A DNA stretch of 40,597 nt from CAYNQN01 sp964530525 (GCA_964530525.1 CAZHBH010000013.1:1-40597); one strand, 5' to 3'. Positions 6,982-16,042 are shown, numbered from the stretch's first letter. Notes: a model not told the origin generated them from the sequence alone. Translations and numbers: made by a program.

Positions 6982-9093
6982 TCAGCGGGCAGGTAGCTCG
7001 CCCGTGCGGACGAGCTGTTCGAAGCCGTCCTCGTCGAGGATGGGGATTCCCAGCTCCGTCGCCTTGTTGAGCTTCGACGCGCCAGGGCCCTCGCCCACCA
7101 CCACCGCCGTGGTCCTCTTGGAGACGCTGCTGGGCGCCCTGCCGCCGTGCGCCTTGATCAGCTCCTCGGCGTCCTCGCGGCTGTAGCCCTCGAGCGTCCC
7201 GGTGACGACCACCGACATGCCCTGGAGCGTCTGGAGCACATCAGGCGCGCCTGGTCCCTCGAAGTTGACTCCCGCTCGACGGAGCTTGGCCACCAACGCG
7301 CCGTTGGCCTCGTCGGCGAACCACTCGTGCACGCTGGCCGCGATCGTGCTGCCTATGCCCTCCACGGCCGCGATGTCTTCCGTCGAGGCGGACGCTATGG
7401 CGTCGAGGTGGCCGAAGTGCCTCGCCAGCGCCTCCGCTCCGGCTGGGCCCAGGTGGCGGATGTTCAGCCCCACCAGGAGGTTGGCGAGCGGGCGCTGCTT
7501 GGAGGCCTCGATCGCCCTGAGGAGGTTCGCCACCGACGTGTCGCCGAAGCCCTCCAGGCGTTCGAACTGCTCGGGGTCGAGGAAGTAGATGTCGGCGATG
7601 TCGCGGACCAGGCCGAGCTGCAGGAAGAGGCGCACCCTCTGCTCCCCCAGCCCTTCGATGTCCATGGCGCCACGGGAGCCGAAGTGCTCTACGGCTCCGG
7701 CGACCCTCGCAGGGCACGCGTCGTTGGGGCAACGCCTGTCGGCCTCGCCCTCGAGGCGCACGAGCGTGGTGCCGCACACGGGGCAGTCGGGAGGGAACAC
7801 CCACTCGGGAAGGCCCTCGGGTGGCCGGTTGGAGACGACCGGGCCCACCACCTCGGGTATCACGTCGCCCGCCTTGCGGACGATGACGATGTCGTTGGGC
7901 CGGACGTCCTTGGCCCGCACCTGGTCCTCGTTGTGGAGCGTGGCCACGCCCACCGTCGAGCCACCCACGAACACCGGGTCGAGGACCGCGAACGGGGTGG
8001 CCCGTCCCGTGCGTCCGATCGACACCATGATGTCCTTGAGCAACGTCGTGCGCTCCTCGGGGGGGAACTTGTAGGCGACGGCCCACCGGGGCGACTTGGA
8101 CGTGCTACCCAGCTCCGGCCTCAACGCGAGCTCGTCGACCTTCAAGACCATCCCGTCGACCTCGTAGGGCAGGTCGCGGCGATGCTCCTCCCAGTAGCGG
8201 CAGAGGTCGTAGGCCTCGGGCATCCCCTCCACACGACGGATCTCGGGGTTCACGGGGAAGCCCAGGCCTCGGAGCCACTCCAGGGTCTCGAGATGGGTGG
8301 AGAGCTCGGGCCCACCCCTCAGCTCTCCGAGCTGGTATGCCCAGAACGAGAGTGCCCTGCCCGCCGTGACGGCGGGGTCCTTCTGGCGCAGCGACCCCGC
8401 CGCCGTGTTGCGGGGGTTGGCGTAGGTGCGCATGCCGGCCCTCTCCTGGGCGGCGTTGAGCTCGGCGAACGCGGCGATGGGCATGTAGACCTCGCCCCTC
8501 ACCTCCAGGACCCGCGGAGCCCCGGGACCCAGCCACGAGGGGATGGCGTCGATCACGCGGGCGTTGGCGGTTATGTCCTCGCCGACCTTGCCGTCGCCCC
8601 GAGTCGCGGCCTGCACCAGCTCTCCGTCCTCGTAGAGCACGGAGAGGGCGATGCCGTCGATCTTCAGCTCGCAGACCATGGCAGCGCGGGGGTCCTCCTC
8701 CAGTGCGCCCAGCCGCCTGTGGAGCCGCGCACCCCAGGCCTCGAGCTCGTCGAGGTCGAACACGTTGTCGAGCGACATCATGGGGACGCGATGGACCGCG
8801 GGGGCGAAGGTCGGGACCGCCTTCCCTCCCACCTCCTGCGTCGGGGAGTCGGGCGTCAGGAGGTCGGGGAACTCCGTCTCGAGCGCTCGGAGCTCACGAA
8901 GGAGGAGGTCGTAGTCGGCATCGGGGATCTCGGGGCTATCGAGCTCGTAGTAGAGGCGATCGTGGTGCCTGATCTGCTCCTTCAGCTCCTCGACCCGCGT
9001 GGCTGGGTCGCGCTGGACCTCCTCGTCTGACCCGCCCGTGGCCGCCGGGAGCCCGGGATCGCCGGATGGTCCCTCAGCTGGGCTGGTGCTCAC
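6982..9093 (-). CDS. ligA: NAD-dependent DNA ligase LigA
   Basis: Seals nicks in DNA during replication and repair using NAD+. The 703-residue protein has domain Ia (HHDRLYYELDSPEIPDADYD), the adenylation motif CELKIDG with active Lys144, the OB domain, a four-Cys zinc finger (CPVCG...CPNDACPARV), helix-hairpin-helix repeats and a C-terminal BRCT domain (GMSVVVTGTLEGYSREDAEE). An N-terminal extension of about 30 residues precedes the usual start. The GTG start lies inside the end of the upstream MetE-like gene (20-base overlap) and has GAGGAT about nine bases upstream. Its position beside a MetE-like gene and close to gatCAB, mnmA and a cysteine desulfurase resembles the mycobacterial ligA locus. 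Confidence 0.97.
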   Translation of the reverse strand: MSTSPAEGPSGDPGLPAATGGSDEEVQRDPATRVEELKEQIRHHDRLYYELDSPEIPDADYDLLLRELRALETEFPDLLTPDSPTQEVGGKAVPTFAPAVHRVPMMSLDNVFDLDELEAWGARLHRRLGALEEDPRAAMVCELKIDGIALSVLYEDGELVQAATRGDGKVGEDITANARVIDAIPSWLGPGAPRVLEVRGEVYMPIAAFAELNAAQERAGMRTYANPRNTAAGSLRQKDPAVTAGRALSFWAYQLGELRGGPELSTHLETLEWLRGLGFPVNPEIRRVEGMPEAYDLCRYWEEHRRDLPYEVDGMVLKVDELALRPELGSTSKSPRWAVAYKFPPEERTTLLKDIMVSIGRTGRATPFAVLDPVFVGGSTVGVATLHNEDQVRAKDVRPNDIVIVRKAGDVIPEVVGPVVSNRPPEGLPEWVFPPDCPVCGTTLVRLEGEADRRCPNDACPARVAGAVEHFGSRGAMDIEGLGEQRVRLFLQLGLVRDIADIYFLDPEQFERLEGFGDTSVANLLRAIEASKQRPLANLLVGLNIRHLGPAGAEALARHFGHLDAIASASTEDIAAVEGIGSTIAASVHEWFADEANGALVAKLRRAGVNFEGPGAPDVLQTLQGMSVVVTGTLEGYSREDAEELIKAHGGRAPSSVSKRTTAVVVGEGPGASKLNKATELGIPILDEDGFEQLVRTGELPAR

Positions 9094-10093
9094 GGCCGCC
9101 GATCCTCGCTTCCTGGATCCGGGCCCCGAGGCGACCTGCGATGGTCATCACTTCCTCTGCCTGGGGGACGCCGTGCTGGGCAAGCCCGCATGCCGGGGTG
9201 ATCATCGACTGCGCCCGGAGCCTGCCCGGGTCGCAGCCTGCACCCACGAGCTCGTTCCACGAGCTCACGAGCTGGCGCCAGGGTCGCTCGATGTCGGTGC
9301 TGAGCGGGCGATCCGTGGGGACCGCGCCCCACGCGACCCAGCCCCCGCGGTCGAGGAAGTCGGCGAGCGCTCCCGCAGAGCGCTCCAGGCCCCCGTCCAC
9401 CGGAGCCGACAGGAGCTGCGGACCCGCCTGGAGCACGAGCCGCCAGTCGGCCTGACCGCAGCAGTGGAGGCCGGTGGTGGCCCTAGTCTCCACGGACGCG
9501 AGCGCACCCGAGACGAGGTCCACGGCGCCCACGGGATCGATCGGGAAGTCCCGACCGGTGACCCACGCGAGGGAGGGTTCGTCCAGGAAGGTGATTATGT
9601 CGGCCTGGGGAACCCTCCTGGCCACGAGGTCGGCGAGCGCCGCCGCCCTACCCGACACCGCTGCCCCGGCGATCCGGAAGGCGAGCGGTGCATCAATGCC
9701 CGCTCCGTGCAGTGCGACCCCCAGCGTCACCGGGCCGGTGAGCGAGACCTTGAGCGGCCCCGTGTTGTCCCCCACGGCCGACAGGAACGCCCTCAGGCCC
9801 ACGAAGGCATCGCCGTCGAACCCGGGGTCGATGGGGGCGTCGGGGTCGATCTGCGAGTGCTCGATCGCCAGCGAGCCGTCGTCGGCGACGGTCACGCCCG
9901 CTATCCCGCTGGCCGCCTGGGCGACCATCCCCTCACGGCGGGAACGTGCGGGGAGGCTCGGAGCGAACGGCAGTCGAGGGGAGTGCCGAAGCACGAACTC
10001 GACGGCCTCGGAGGGATCGTAGTGGGGAAGGCTCCCTATGCCGGTGACGACACCCGGCGGAAGCTGCACCACCCGATCATCGACGGTGGGCAT
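9074..10093 (-). CDS. MetE C-terminal-like (cobalamin-independent methionine synthase family) protein
   Basis: Protein of 339 residues with the UROD/MetE TIM-barrel fold: GVVTGIGSLPHYDPSEAV at the start, KVSLTGPVTLGVAL, DIITFLDEPSLAW, TTGLHCCGQADW (His-Cys, a likely zinc ligand pair), and AQSMITPACGLAQHG near the end, where the last Cys corresponds to the third zinc ligand. It lacks the N-terminal half of true MetE, so it may transfer a methyl group from a protein- or small-molecule-bound donor, or have another role. A homologous gene sits next to ligA in mycobacteria (the Rv3015c type). The start ATG is at 10093; the stop overlaps ligA by 20 bases, so the two are probably coupled. Confidence 0.86.
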   Translation of the reverse strand: MPTVDDRVVQLPPGVVTGIGSLPHYDPSEAVEFVLRHSPRLPFAPSLPARSRREGMVAQAASGIAGVTVADDGSLAIEHSQIDPDAPIDPGFDGDAFVGLRAFLSAVGDNTGPLKVSLTGPVTLGVALHGAGIDAPLAFRIAGAAVSGRAAALADLVARRVPQADIITFLDEPSLAWVTGRDFPIDPVGAVDLVSGALASVETRATTGLHCCGQADWRLVLQAGPQLLSAPVDGGLERSAGALADFLDRGGWVAWGAVPTDRPLSTDIERPWRQLVSSWNELVGAGCDPGRLRAQSMITPACGLAQHGVPQAEEVMTIAGRLGARIQEARIGGREHQPS

Positions 10094-10120
10094 TTCTTCG
10101 ATGTCCCTGAATAGCCAGCG

Positions 10121-11047
10121 GTGTGCCGGGTGAGCAAATCTCCCCGGATGCACCTGCGTGGTTTGGGCTCGGTCCTGAAGGCCCACGGATTGGCGATCCT
10201 GTGGGCTGCGGTGCCCTTCACCGCAGGGCCCGCCCTCGCCGCCGGTTTGGAGGGATCCGAGCAGACCTTCGGCGCGGCGGCCTCGGTGGTGCTCTGGGGA
10301 ACATGGGCGCTCACCCTGCTCGCGGCGCTCGTACCCAGGCCCTCGACGCTCACCGCAGTGCGAATCGTCATGCCCGCCCTGCTGGCCGCCGGGGTGTGGG
10401 CGACGTCGTCGACTCCGTCGCCCGGATGGCGCGACGTGCTCTGCCTGGCGACTGGCGCTCTCCTTGCGGTGGTGCCGCTGACCTCCGCTGTGGGCGACCG
10501 CTTCATCGACGGGGCGTCGTACGGCGATGAGAGGCGGTTCGGACTGCGACCCCCGGGACCGCTTCTGCTGGGACCCATCGAGATCGCGTGGATCGCCGTC
10601 GTGGCGGGCGTGCTCGCCGGGCCTATCGCACTCGCCCACCAGCACTGGTGGCTGGGACTGGCGCTCACCCTCCTCGGCTGGCCTACCGCTGCCGTGGCGG
10701 TGAGGGCGCTGCACTCCCTCGCACTGCGCTGCGTGGTGTTCGTGCCTGCCGGCTTCGTCGTGGTGGACCCCAGCACCCTCGCCGATCCCGTCCTCGTCCC
10801 CCGCCAGCTCGTCTCCCGCGTCAGCGTGGGCACAGCTGCAGACCTGGAGGGTCCCGTCGACATCCGCGCCGGGGCCCCTGGGCTGGCCGTGGCGGTGCAG
10901 CTGGACGAGCCTCAGCCCGTCGCTCTCGCAGCCCGTCGGCGCTCCGGTCCTCCCGAACCGTTGAAGGCACCGGGCATCGTGCTGAGCCCGAGCCGCCCCG
11001 GCCGCTTCCTCGCCGAAGCGGCGGGGAGGGGGTTCCCGGTCAGCTGA
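10121..11047 (+). CDS. Polytopic membrane protein, unknown function
   Basis: Hydrophobic protein of about 300 residues with roughly six predicted transmembrane segments between residues 20 and 200 (for example GLAILWAAVPFTAGPALAAG, IEIAWIAVVAGVLAGPIAL, HWWLGLALTLLGWPTAAVAV). A cytoplasmic C-terminal part of about 100 residues follows, with short beta-like stretches (CVVFVPAGFVVVDPSTL) and a basic tail. I do not recognise a family. The start is uncertain: GTG at 10121, GTG at 10130 and ATG at 10148 are all in frame and none has a clear ribosome-binding site. It diverges from the MetE-like gene with only 27 bases between and converges on the CAP/SLH gene. Confidence 0.75.
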   Translation: MCRVSKSPRMHLRGLGSVLKAHGLAILWAAVPFTAGPALAAGLEGSEQTFGAAASVVLWGTWALTLLAALVPRPSTLTAVRIVMPALLAAGVWATSSTPSPGWRDVLCLATGALLAVVPLTSAVGDRFIDGASYGDERRFGLRPPGPLLLGPIEIAWIAVVAGVLAGPIALAHQHWWLGLALTLLGWPTAAVAVRALHSLALRCVVFVPAGFVVVDPSTLADPVLVPRQLVSRVSVGTAADLEGPVDIRAGAPGLAVAVQLDEPQPVALAARRRSGPPEPLKAPGIVLSPSRPGRFLAEAAGRGFPVS

Positions 11048-11105
11048 GCGGCGGCGCCCGAGCGCGACCGACCTGGCCAGCGCTGGGCGGCGCTTCGGGG
11101 GCGTC

Positions 11106-12695
11106 TCAGTGCAAGAGGGCGTCGAGGCGGAATAGGAAGGCGCTCATGGCCATGCGGGTCAGCACCGCGTTCGGCTGGTAGAGGCCACCGGCATAGCCCT
11201 CCGATATGGCGTTGTCGCGCATCCATGCGATCTCGCCGCAGAACGGGTGGCTCACCAGGACGTCTACGAAGGGCGCCCCGCCCGTGCACTCGGGCTCGGA
11301 GCCCAGCGGCGACCCCGCCACCCGGTAGAGGAACGCGCTCATGGCCTGGCGCGTGAGGCCGTCGTTCGGCTTGTAGCTGCCGTCGCCGTAGCCCTTGGAG
11401 ATCCCGGTCTCGTCCATCCAAGCGATCTCGCCGCAGAAGGTGTGGTCGACCGGCACGTCGTTGAAGGGCCGGGAGTCGCACTGGGGGTCGTCCCCGTGGG
11501 GCGAGCCCGCGAACCTGTAGAGGAAGGCGCTGAGCGCCATGCGTGTGAGCGTGCCTGCTGGCTGGTAGGTGCCGTCCGCGTAGCCCGTCGAGATGCGCTC
11601 GGCGTCCATCCAAGCGATCTCGGCGTAGAAGGGGTGGTCGACCGGCACGTCGAAGAACTCCTGGACGTTGGCGCCCACCCCCTCGCTGCCCACCGTGAAC
11701 GTGCTGGTGGCGCTGATGCCGCCGCGGACCGCCGTGAACGTGTACTCCTCGCCCACCTGCAGGGGGTGGCGCGGCATCGCCACCACGGCGTTGCGGCTGC
11801 TCAGGACGTCCCGACCCAGCTGCTGGTGGTCGGGCAGGGGGTTGTTGTACGTGTTGCCGTCGAACCAGCAGATGTCCACGGGGTGCCCGCTCGACGTCCG
11901 AAGCTCCGGCGCGGAAGAGGGCCCGGGGACCCCCGCGCCGAAGAGCACGTAGAGCGGCAGGCCGACGGAACCCGAGAAGGAGTTGCACCCGTCGTGGGTC
12001 AGCGGGTCGGGGCTCTCGTTGCCTCCGTAGGAGGTGAGGTGCACGACCGAGCCCGAGGCGGGCCAGACGACCGGGTGGGCCACCACGGGCCGGGGCACTG
12101 GGGCCAACAGGTCGGAGCCGACGTCCAGAGCTGCTCCGTAGCGGTAGATCACCGGATGATCGCCCTGGCTCGCGGTGTCGTCATCCGCGTCGTAGAAGGT
12201 CCCGAACCCGACCCTCGTGAGCTTCGGGTCGATGAGGGCCACGCCGTGGAACGGGACGGTCATCCACGACCTCACGGCCTCCACGTCGGTGTAGGGCGCC
12301 GTGCTCAGGATGAGGTTCGAGTTCCGGCCGGCCAGGTCGCCCGCCGGGGTGTACCAGGGGTTCGAGGCCGTGAACGCCGGCTGGAAGCCGGGGGGCGTGA
12401 TCTCCCCGTGCATGATGAAGTCGTTGTAGACCATCCACCTGGAGTGGGCCACGTCCGCGCTGGACCACTGGGCCTCCTCGGTGACGGGCAAGAGCCCTCC
12501 GATCGCGCGCAGGAGGTTGAGCTCTCCCAGCCAGTCATCGGGGGCGACCTCCTGGGGTGCTGCCCCCGGAGGCTGGGCACCAGCCGAGTTCGGGGCGACG
12601 CCCACGAGGGTGACCGCCAGAAGCGCCACCACCAGCAGCGCTTTCACCTTCGTGGGGGCGCTGCGAAGTGCACGGCTCCCGGTGCCGGGGTTCAT
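11106..12695 (-). CDS. Secreted CAP-domain protein with three SLH repeats
   Basis: Exported protein of 529 residues. A signal peptide (basic start, hydrophobic core about 18-35, probable cleavage after AGA at 40) is followed by a CAP/SCP-like domain at about 55-190 (LGELNLLRAIGG, ADVAHSRWMVYNDFIMHGE). A beta-rich middle (about 200-340) contains two Cys, and three S-layer-homology-type repeats lie at about 347-397, 411-462 and 476-529. Each repeat has the pattern F-DV-V-HPF--EIAWM----I--GY-DG-Y-P---LTR-AMSAFLYR. SLH repeats usually bind pyruvylated cell-wall polymers, so the protein is probably surface-attached. The start ATG has GGGAGGA five bases upstream. A TAGCCT box about 65 bases upstream could be its -10. 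Function of the CAP domain is unknown. Confidence 0.9.
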   Translation of the reverse strand: MNPGTGSRALRSAPTKVKALLVVALLAVTLVGVAPNSAGAQPPGAAPQEVAPDDWLGELNLLRAIGGLLPVTEEAQWSSADVAHSRWMVYNDFIMHGEITPPGFQPAFTASNPWYTPAGDLAGRNSNLILSTAPYTDVEAVRSWMTVPFHGVALIDPKLTRVGFGTFYDADDDTASQGDHPVIYRYGAALDVGSDLLAPVPRPVVAHPVVWPASGSVVHLTSYGGNESPDPLTHDGCNSFSGSVGLPLYVLFGAGVPGPSSAPELRTSSGHPVDICWFDGNTYNNPLPDHQQLGRDVLSSRNAVVAMPRHPLQVGEEYTFTAVRGGISATSTFTVGSEGVGANVQEFFDVPVDHPFYAEIAWMDAERISTGYADGTYQPAGTLTRMALSAFLYRFAGSPHGDDPQCDSRPFNDVPVDHTFCGEIAWMDETGISKGYGDGSYKPNDGLTRQAMSAFLYRVAGSPLGSEPECTGGAPFVDVLVSHPFCGEIAWMRDNAISEGYAGGLYQPNAVLTRMAMSAFLFRLDALLH

Positions 12696-12813
12696 GCATT
12701 CCTCCCGTGGTCTGATCGGCCCATCTTGCCATCCATCCAGGAGAACGTCTCGGCAAACCACCCAGGCTATGAGCCACGGCACCAACAGCGGTCACGAGCG
12801 TCCCGACGCGCTG

Positions 12814-13890
12814 CTACCCGCAGGCGAGGAGCGGGCCGGGGGAAGGAGCCCTCGCCACGAGAGCACCGCCCAGCACGACGTCGTCCGAGTAGAACACGAT
12901 GCTCTGCCCGGGAGCGACGCGCCGCTGCGCCTCGTGCCACCTCAGCGCCACGCGCCCGCCCTCCAGCTGCTCCAACTCCGCAGGTCGGGTGGCACCGTGC
13001 GCGCTCGCCTGGGCAAGGACCGATCCGGAGACGGGTTGGTGCGTCCACACGACGCGCTCCAGCTCCTCCCCTTCCACCATCAGCTCGTCGCGGGTTCCCA
13101 CCGTGACCACCTGGGCTCCGACATCCACGTCGAGGGCGTAGCGGGGGCGACCGTCGAGCGCGACGTCGAGGCCGCGCCGCTGACCCACGGTCACCAGCTC
13201 GACGTGAGCCACCTCGCCCAGCACCGCCCCCGCTCGATCGACGAGTCGACCTCCGTGGAGCGGCAGGCGGTCCTCCAGGAACCCTGCACGGCCGGCGCTC
13301 GCGGTGACGAAGCAGACGTCCTGGCTGTCCGGCTTGCCGGCGGTGCGCAAGCCCATCCGCTGGGCCTCCGCGCGCACCTCGGCCTTCGTGAGGCGGCCTA
13401 CGGGGAGCAGGATCCTGTCGAGGAGCTCCCCGGCAACCACGTAGAGCACGTAGCTCTGGTCCTTCCTCGGGTCCGCCCCGCGCGCGACCCAGCGCCGACC
13501 GGAGGCGCCTCGGCTGATCCGGGCGTGGTGGCCAGTGGCGACGGCGTCGAACCCCAAGGCCTCGGCCCGGCGCACCAGGCGATCGAACTTGATGCTCCGG
13601 TTGCACTCGATGCACGGGTTGGGTGTCGTGCCGCCCGCATGCGCCGCGACGTAGGGGTCCACCACGTCGCGCTGGAAGTCGTCGCCGAAGTTGAACACCA
13701 CGTGCTCGATGCCCAACTGGTCGGCCGCCCAGCGGGCGTCCTCCACGTCCGACACCGAGCAGCAGCCGCTGTCGGACTCGCCTCCCCAGAGCTTCAGCGT
13801 GACGCCGGTGACGTCATGGCCCTCCCGCGCGAGGAGGCCCGCTGCAACCGAGGAGTCAACGCCCCCCGACATGCCCACGAGGACCTTCAT
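12814..13890 (-). CDS. mnmA: tRNA-specific 2-thiouridylase MnmA
   Basis: Puts sulfur on C2 of the wobble uridine (U34) of tRNA-Lys, -Glu and -Gln. The 358-residue protein has the PP-loop GMSGGVDSSVAAGLL at 6-20 and catalytic Cys93 in TPNPCIECNRSIKFD. The second, persulfide-carrying cysteine is Cys193 in KPDSQDVCFV. Both cysteines are required in the MnmA family and both are present. It lies 73 bases downstream of a cysteine desulfurase gene on the same strand. That enzyme would supply the sulfur, the same pairing as in mycobacteria. Translation starts at the ATG at 13890. Confidence 0.97.
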   Translation of the reverse strand: MKVLVGMSGGVDSSVAAGLLAREGHDVTGVTLKLWGGESDSGCCSVSDVEDARWAADQLGIEHVVFNFGDDFQRDVVDPYVAAHAGGTTPNPCIECNRSIKFDRLVRRAEALGFDAVATGHHARISRGASGRRWVARGADPRKDQSYVLYVVAGELLDRILLPVGRLTKAEVRAEAQRMGLRTAGKPDSQDVCFVTASAGRAGFLEDRLPLHGGRLVDRAGAVLGEVAHVELVTVGQRRGLDVALDGRPRYALDVDVGAQVVTVGTRDELMVEGEELERVVWTHQPVSGSVLAQASAHGATRPAELEQLEGGRVALRWHEAQRRVAPGQSIVFYSDDVVLGGALVARAPSPGPLLACG

Positions 13891-13963
13891 CGCCCTGCCG
13901 CCGCCGAAGCTCGGGTGCGCGGCCGCACGATGGGACCCTCCGGCGAGCGTCGTGGTGCACGCC

Positions 13964-15175
13964 TCACGCGAGCAGGCCCCCGAAGGCGTGCGCCCTCAGC
14001 CTCTCGACGGAGGGGGGCAGCGCGGCGAGCACCATGTCGACGTCGGCGTCCGTGCTGGTCCACCCGAGCGACAGCCGCAGCGACCCCGACGAGCGCTCCG
14101 TAGGCACGCCCATCGCGGCGAGCACGTGAGAGGGCTCCATGGCCCCGCTGGAGCACGACGAAGCTGCCGAGGCGAAGACGCCCTGGGCCTCGAGGAGCAG
14201 GATCAGGGCCTCGCTGTCGACGCCCTCGATGCACACGTGGCATATCCCGGGAACCGTCAAGTGCCGATCGGCGACCGTCTCGGACAACCCCGGCACGGAG
14301 GCGACGAGGCCGTCGAGGAGTCGTCCCCGCAGCCGCTCCACCTCGCGACACCTGGACTCGCGGCCCTCTACGGCGAGCCTCGCAGCCACTGCCATCCCGA
14401 CCGCGCCGGCAACGTTCTGGGTGCCGCTTCGGCGCTCCCTCTCCTGGCCCCCGCCGAGCTGACGGGGTGCGAGGGCGGTGCCGTCGCGCACGACGAGCAC
14501 TCCCACGCCCTTCGGGCCCCCGATCTTGTGACCGCTGAGGGCCAGCGTGTCGGCGGCCGAGGCGGCCGTGGCGAGGTCGAGCCAGTTCAGGCCCTGCACG
14601 GCGTCGACGTGGAGCACCGCGTCGCCGGCCTCGGCCACCACCGCGGCCACCTCGCCCACGGGCTGGACCGTTCCCACCTCGTTGTTCACGAGCATCACCG
14701 CCACCAGACCCACCTCTCGGCCTCCGGTGGTGGCCTCGCCCAGGACCTCCCTGAGCGCGTCGAGGTCCACGACGCCGTCGGTGCCGACGGCCACGAGCCT
14801 TCCACCCCTCGAGAGGACTGGGTCGAGCACGGCGTGGTGCTCCACGGCTGAGCAGACGACAGATCCGCCTCGCCGGTCGTGCACGCCCAGCACCGCCAGG
14901 TTGTCGGACTCCGTGCCGCCGCTGGTGAAGACCAGCTCGCCCGGCTTGGCCCCCACGAGATCTGCCAGCTCCTCGCGGGCACCGTCGAGGGCGCGCCGAG
15001 CGTGGCGGGCGAGGACGTGAGCGCCAGAGGGGTTGGCGAAGCTCTCCGTGAGGAACGGGAGCATGGCGTCCACCACCTCCGGTCGAACGGGGGTGCTGGC
15101 AGCGTGGTCGAGGTAGCCGAGGGCGCTCGGAGGGGCGTCGGGCCGCGATGAGCCGTCGTCGGACGTGCTTGTCAC
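13964..15175 (-). CDS. iscS: Cysteine desulfurase (IscS/NifS family)
   Basis: PLP enzyme that removes sulfur from cysteine and carries it as a persulfide for tRNA thiolation and possibly Fe-S assembly. The 403-residue protein shows YLDHAASTPV, FTSGGTESDN, His113/114 stacking on PLP, NNEVGT, the Schiff-base lysine Lys217 in SGHKIGGPKG and persulfide Cys341 in the mobile loop ASSCSSGAMEPSHVL. The cysteine-loop sequence resembles the class I (IscS/NifS) form. The start is a GTG preceded at six bases by a TAGCCT box and no Shine-Dalgarno, so it is probably leaderless. Followed by mnmA; a rhomboid gene lies 65 bases upstream on the same strand. Confidence 0.95.
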   Translation of the reverse strand: MTSTSDDGSSRPDAPPSALGYLDHAASTPVRPEVVDAMLPFLTESFANPSGAHVLARHARRALDGAREELADLVGAKPGELVFTSGGTESDNLAVLGVHDRRGGSVVCSAVEHHAVLDPVLSRGGRLVAVGTDGVVDLDALREVLGEATTGGREVGLVAVMLVNNEVGTVQPVGEVAAVVAEAGDAVLHVDAVQGLNWLDLATAASAADTLALSGHKIGGPKGVGVLVVRDGTALAPRQLGGGQERERRSGTQNVAGAVGMAVAARLAVEGRESRCREVERLRGRLLDGLVASVPGLSETVADRHLTVPGICHVCIEGVDSEALILLLEAQGVFASAASSCSSGAMEPSHVLAAMGVPTERSSGSLRLSLGWTSTDADVDMVLAALPPSVERLRAHAFGGLLA

Positions 15176-15181
15176 GCTCCC

Positions 15182-15187
15182 AGGCTA
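15182..15187 (-). promoter_or_regulatory. -10 box of the cysteine desulfurase gene (leaderless)
   Basis: TAGCCT on the minus strand lies six bases before the GTG start, giving a transcription start at the start codon. It suggests the desulfurase-mnmA pair has its own promoter separate from the upstream rhomboid gene. Confidence 0.55.
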
Positions 15188-15240
15188 CGAGCAGACCCGC
15201 CCCGCGAGAGGTCCGCACCACCCCCGGCGCGCCGGCTCCC

Positions 15241-15975
15241 CTATCCGCGCAGGTCGAACTGGAGGAAGCCGAGCAGGGGATCGCGCCAGTGGTCGGCTGC
15301 CCACAGGCACCCCATCCAGAGCATCGTGCCCACGACCAGGCAAGCCACCACCGCTGGGACGGGCGAGGTCGTGACCCGTTCGAGCTGGAAGATGAGGTAG
15401 CCAACCACCAGTCCGCCCACGAGACCCCCTAGGTGGCCCCCGATCGAGATGCCCGGGACGGCGAAGGTGAACAAGACGTTCACGATGATCAGCCCACCTA
15501 TGCCCGACCTCCAGGGGTCGATGCCCCACGCACGCTGTGCCGCGAACGCAGCGCCCATGAGGCCGAACACGGCACCGGAGGCCCCCACCGTGGCCGACGT
15601 GGGAGACACGAGCAAGACCCCGAAGGCACCTGCCAGCAAGCTCGTGAAGTAGAGGCCGAGGAACCTGGCGGTGCCCAGGCGGGGCTCGAGCTGGGAGCCC
15701 AGGAGCCAAAGCACGGCCATGTTCATCGCAAGGTGCAGCAGGCCTGCGTGGAGGAAGGCACCGGTCACGATCCGCCACCACTCCCCTGCGGCCACACCCG
15801 ACGCCACCTGGCCGTCGAAGGTGCCAAGACCGAGCAGGAGGCCCCACTGGCTCAGGTCGCCGCTGCCTCGTGAGAGGAGGCTGGATCCCTCCGAGGTGGC
15901 GAGGTCCACCAGGAAGAAGCCGAGGTTCACCACGATCAGGGCGATCGTGGCCACGGGCCTGCGACCCTGGCGCAT
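15241..15975 (-). CDS. Rhomboid-family intramembrane serine protease
   Basis: Integral membrane protease of 244 residues that cleaves substrates within or near their transmembrane segments. It has about seven hydrophobic segments. The catalytic dyad is visible as Ser133 in GASGAVFGLMGA and His181 in GGHLGGLVGG. The helix-2 motif HAGLLHLAMNM contains Asn85, the oxyanion residue, and ends in LWLLGSQLEPRLG. The ATG at 15975 (MRQGRRPVATIAL) gives the basic cytoplasmic head expected; a TTG four codons earlier is also possible. Substrates are unknown. It sits between the enoyl-CoA hydratase and cysteine desulfurase genes on the same strand, with 67- and 65-base gaps. Confidence 0.93.
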   Translation of the reverse strand: MRQGRRPVATIALIVVNLGFFLVDLATSEGSSLLSRGSGDLSQWGLLLGLGTFDGQVASGVAAGEWWRIVTGAFLHAGLLHLAMNMAVLWLLGSQLEPRLGTARFLGLYFTSLLAGAFGVLLVSPTSATVGASGAVFGLMGAAFAAQRAWGIDPWRSGIGGLIIVNVLFTFAVPGISIGGHLGGLVGGLVVGYLIFQLERVTTSPVPAVVACLVVGTMLWMGCLWAADHWRDPLLGFLQFDLRG

Positions 15976-16042
15976 CCAGGCGGTCAAGCGGAGACCCCCA
16001 GGGGCTCCGGACCGCCGGCGGGCGGATGGGCTCGGGGGCGGT

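Noticed and set aside
6970..6984. Palindrome TGAGCCCCCGGGTCA between the pknB and ligA stops as a terminator
   Set aside because: It is formed largely by the two opposing stop codons and a CCCGGG core. There is no T-tract, and the gap is only nine bases.
7147..9030. Open frame of about 627 codons antisense to ligA
   Set aside because: The composition is that of a GC-rich shadow frame, and the other strand encodes a complete LigA with all motifs.
11247..13106. Long plus-strand frame opposite the CAP/SLH and mnmA genes
   Set aside because: It shows repeated Arg/Gly/His-rich shadow composition and runs through two real genes and their intergenic gap, with no ribosome-binding site.
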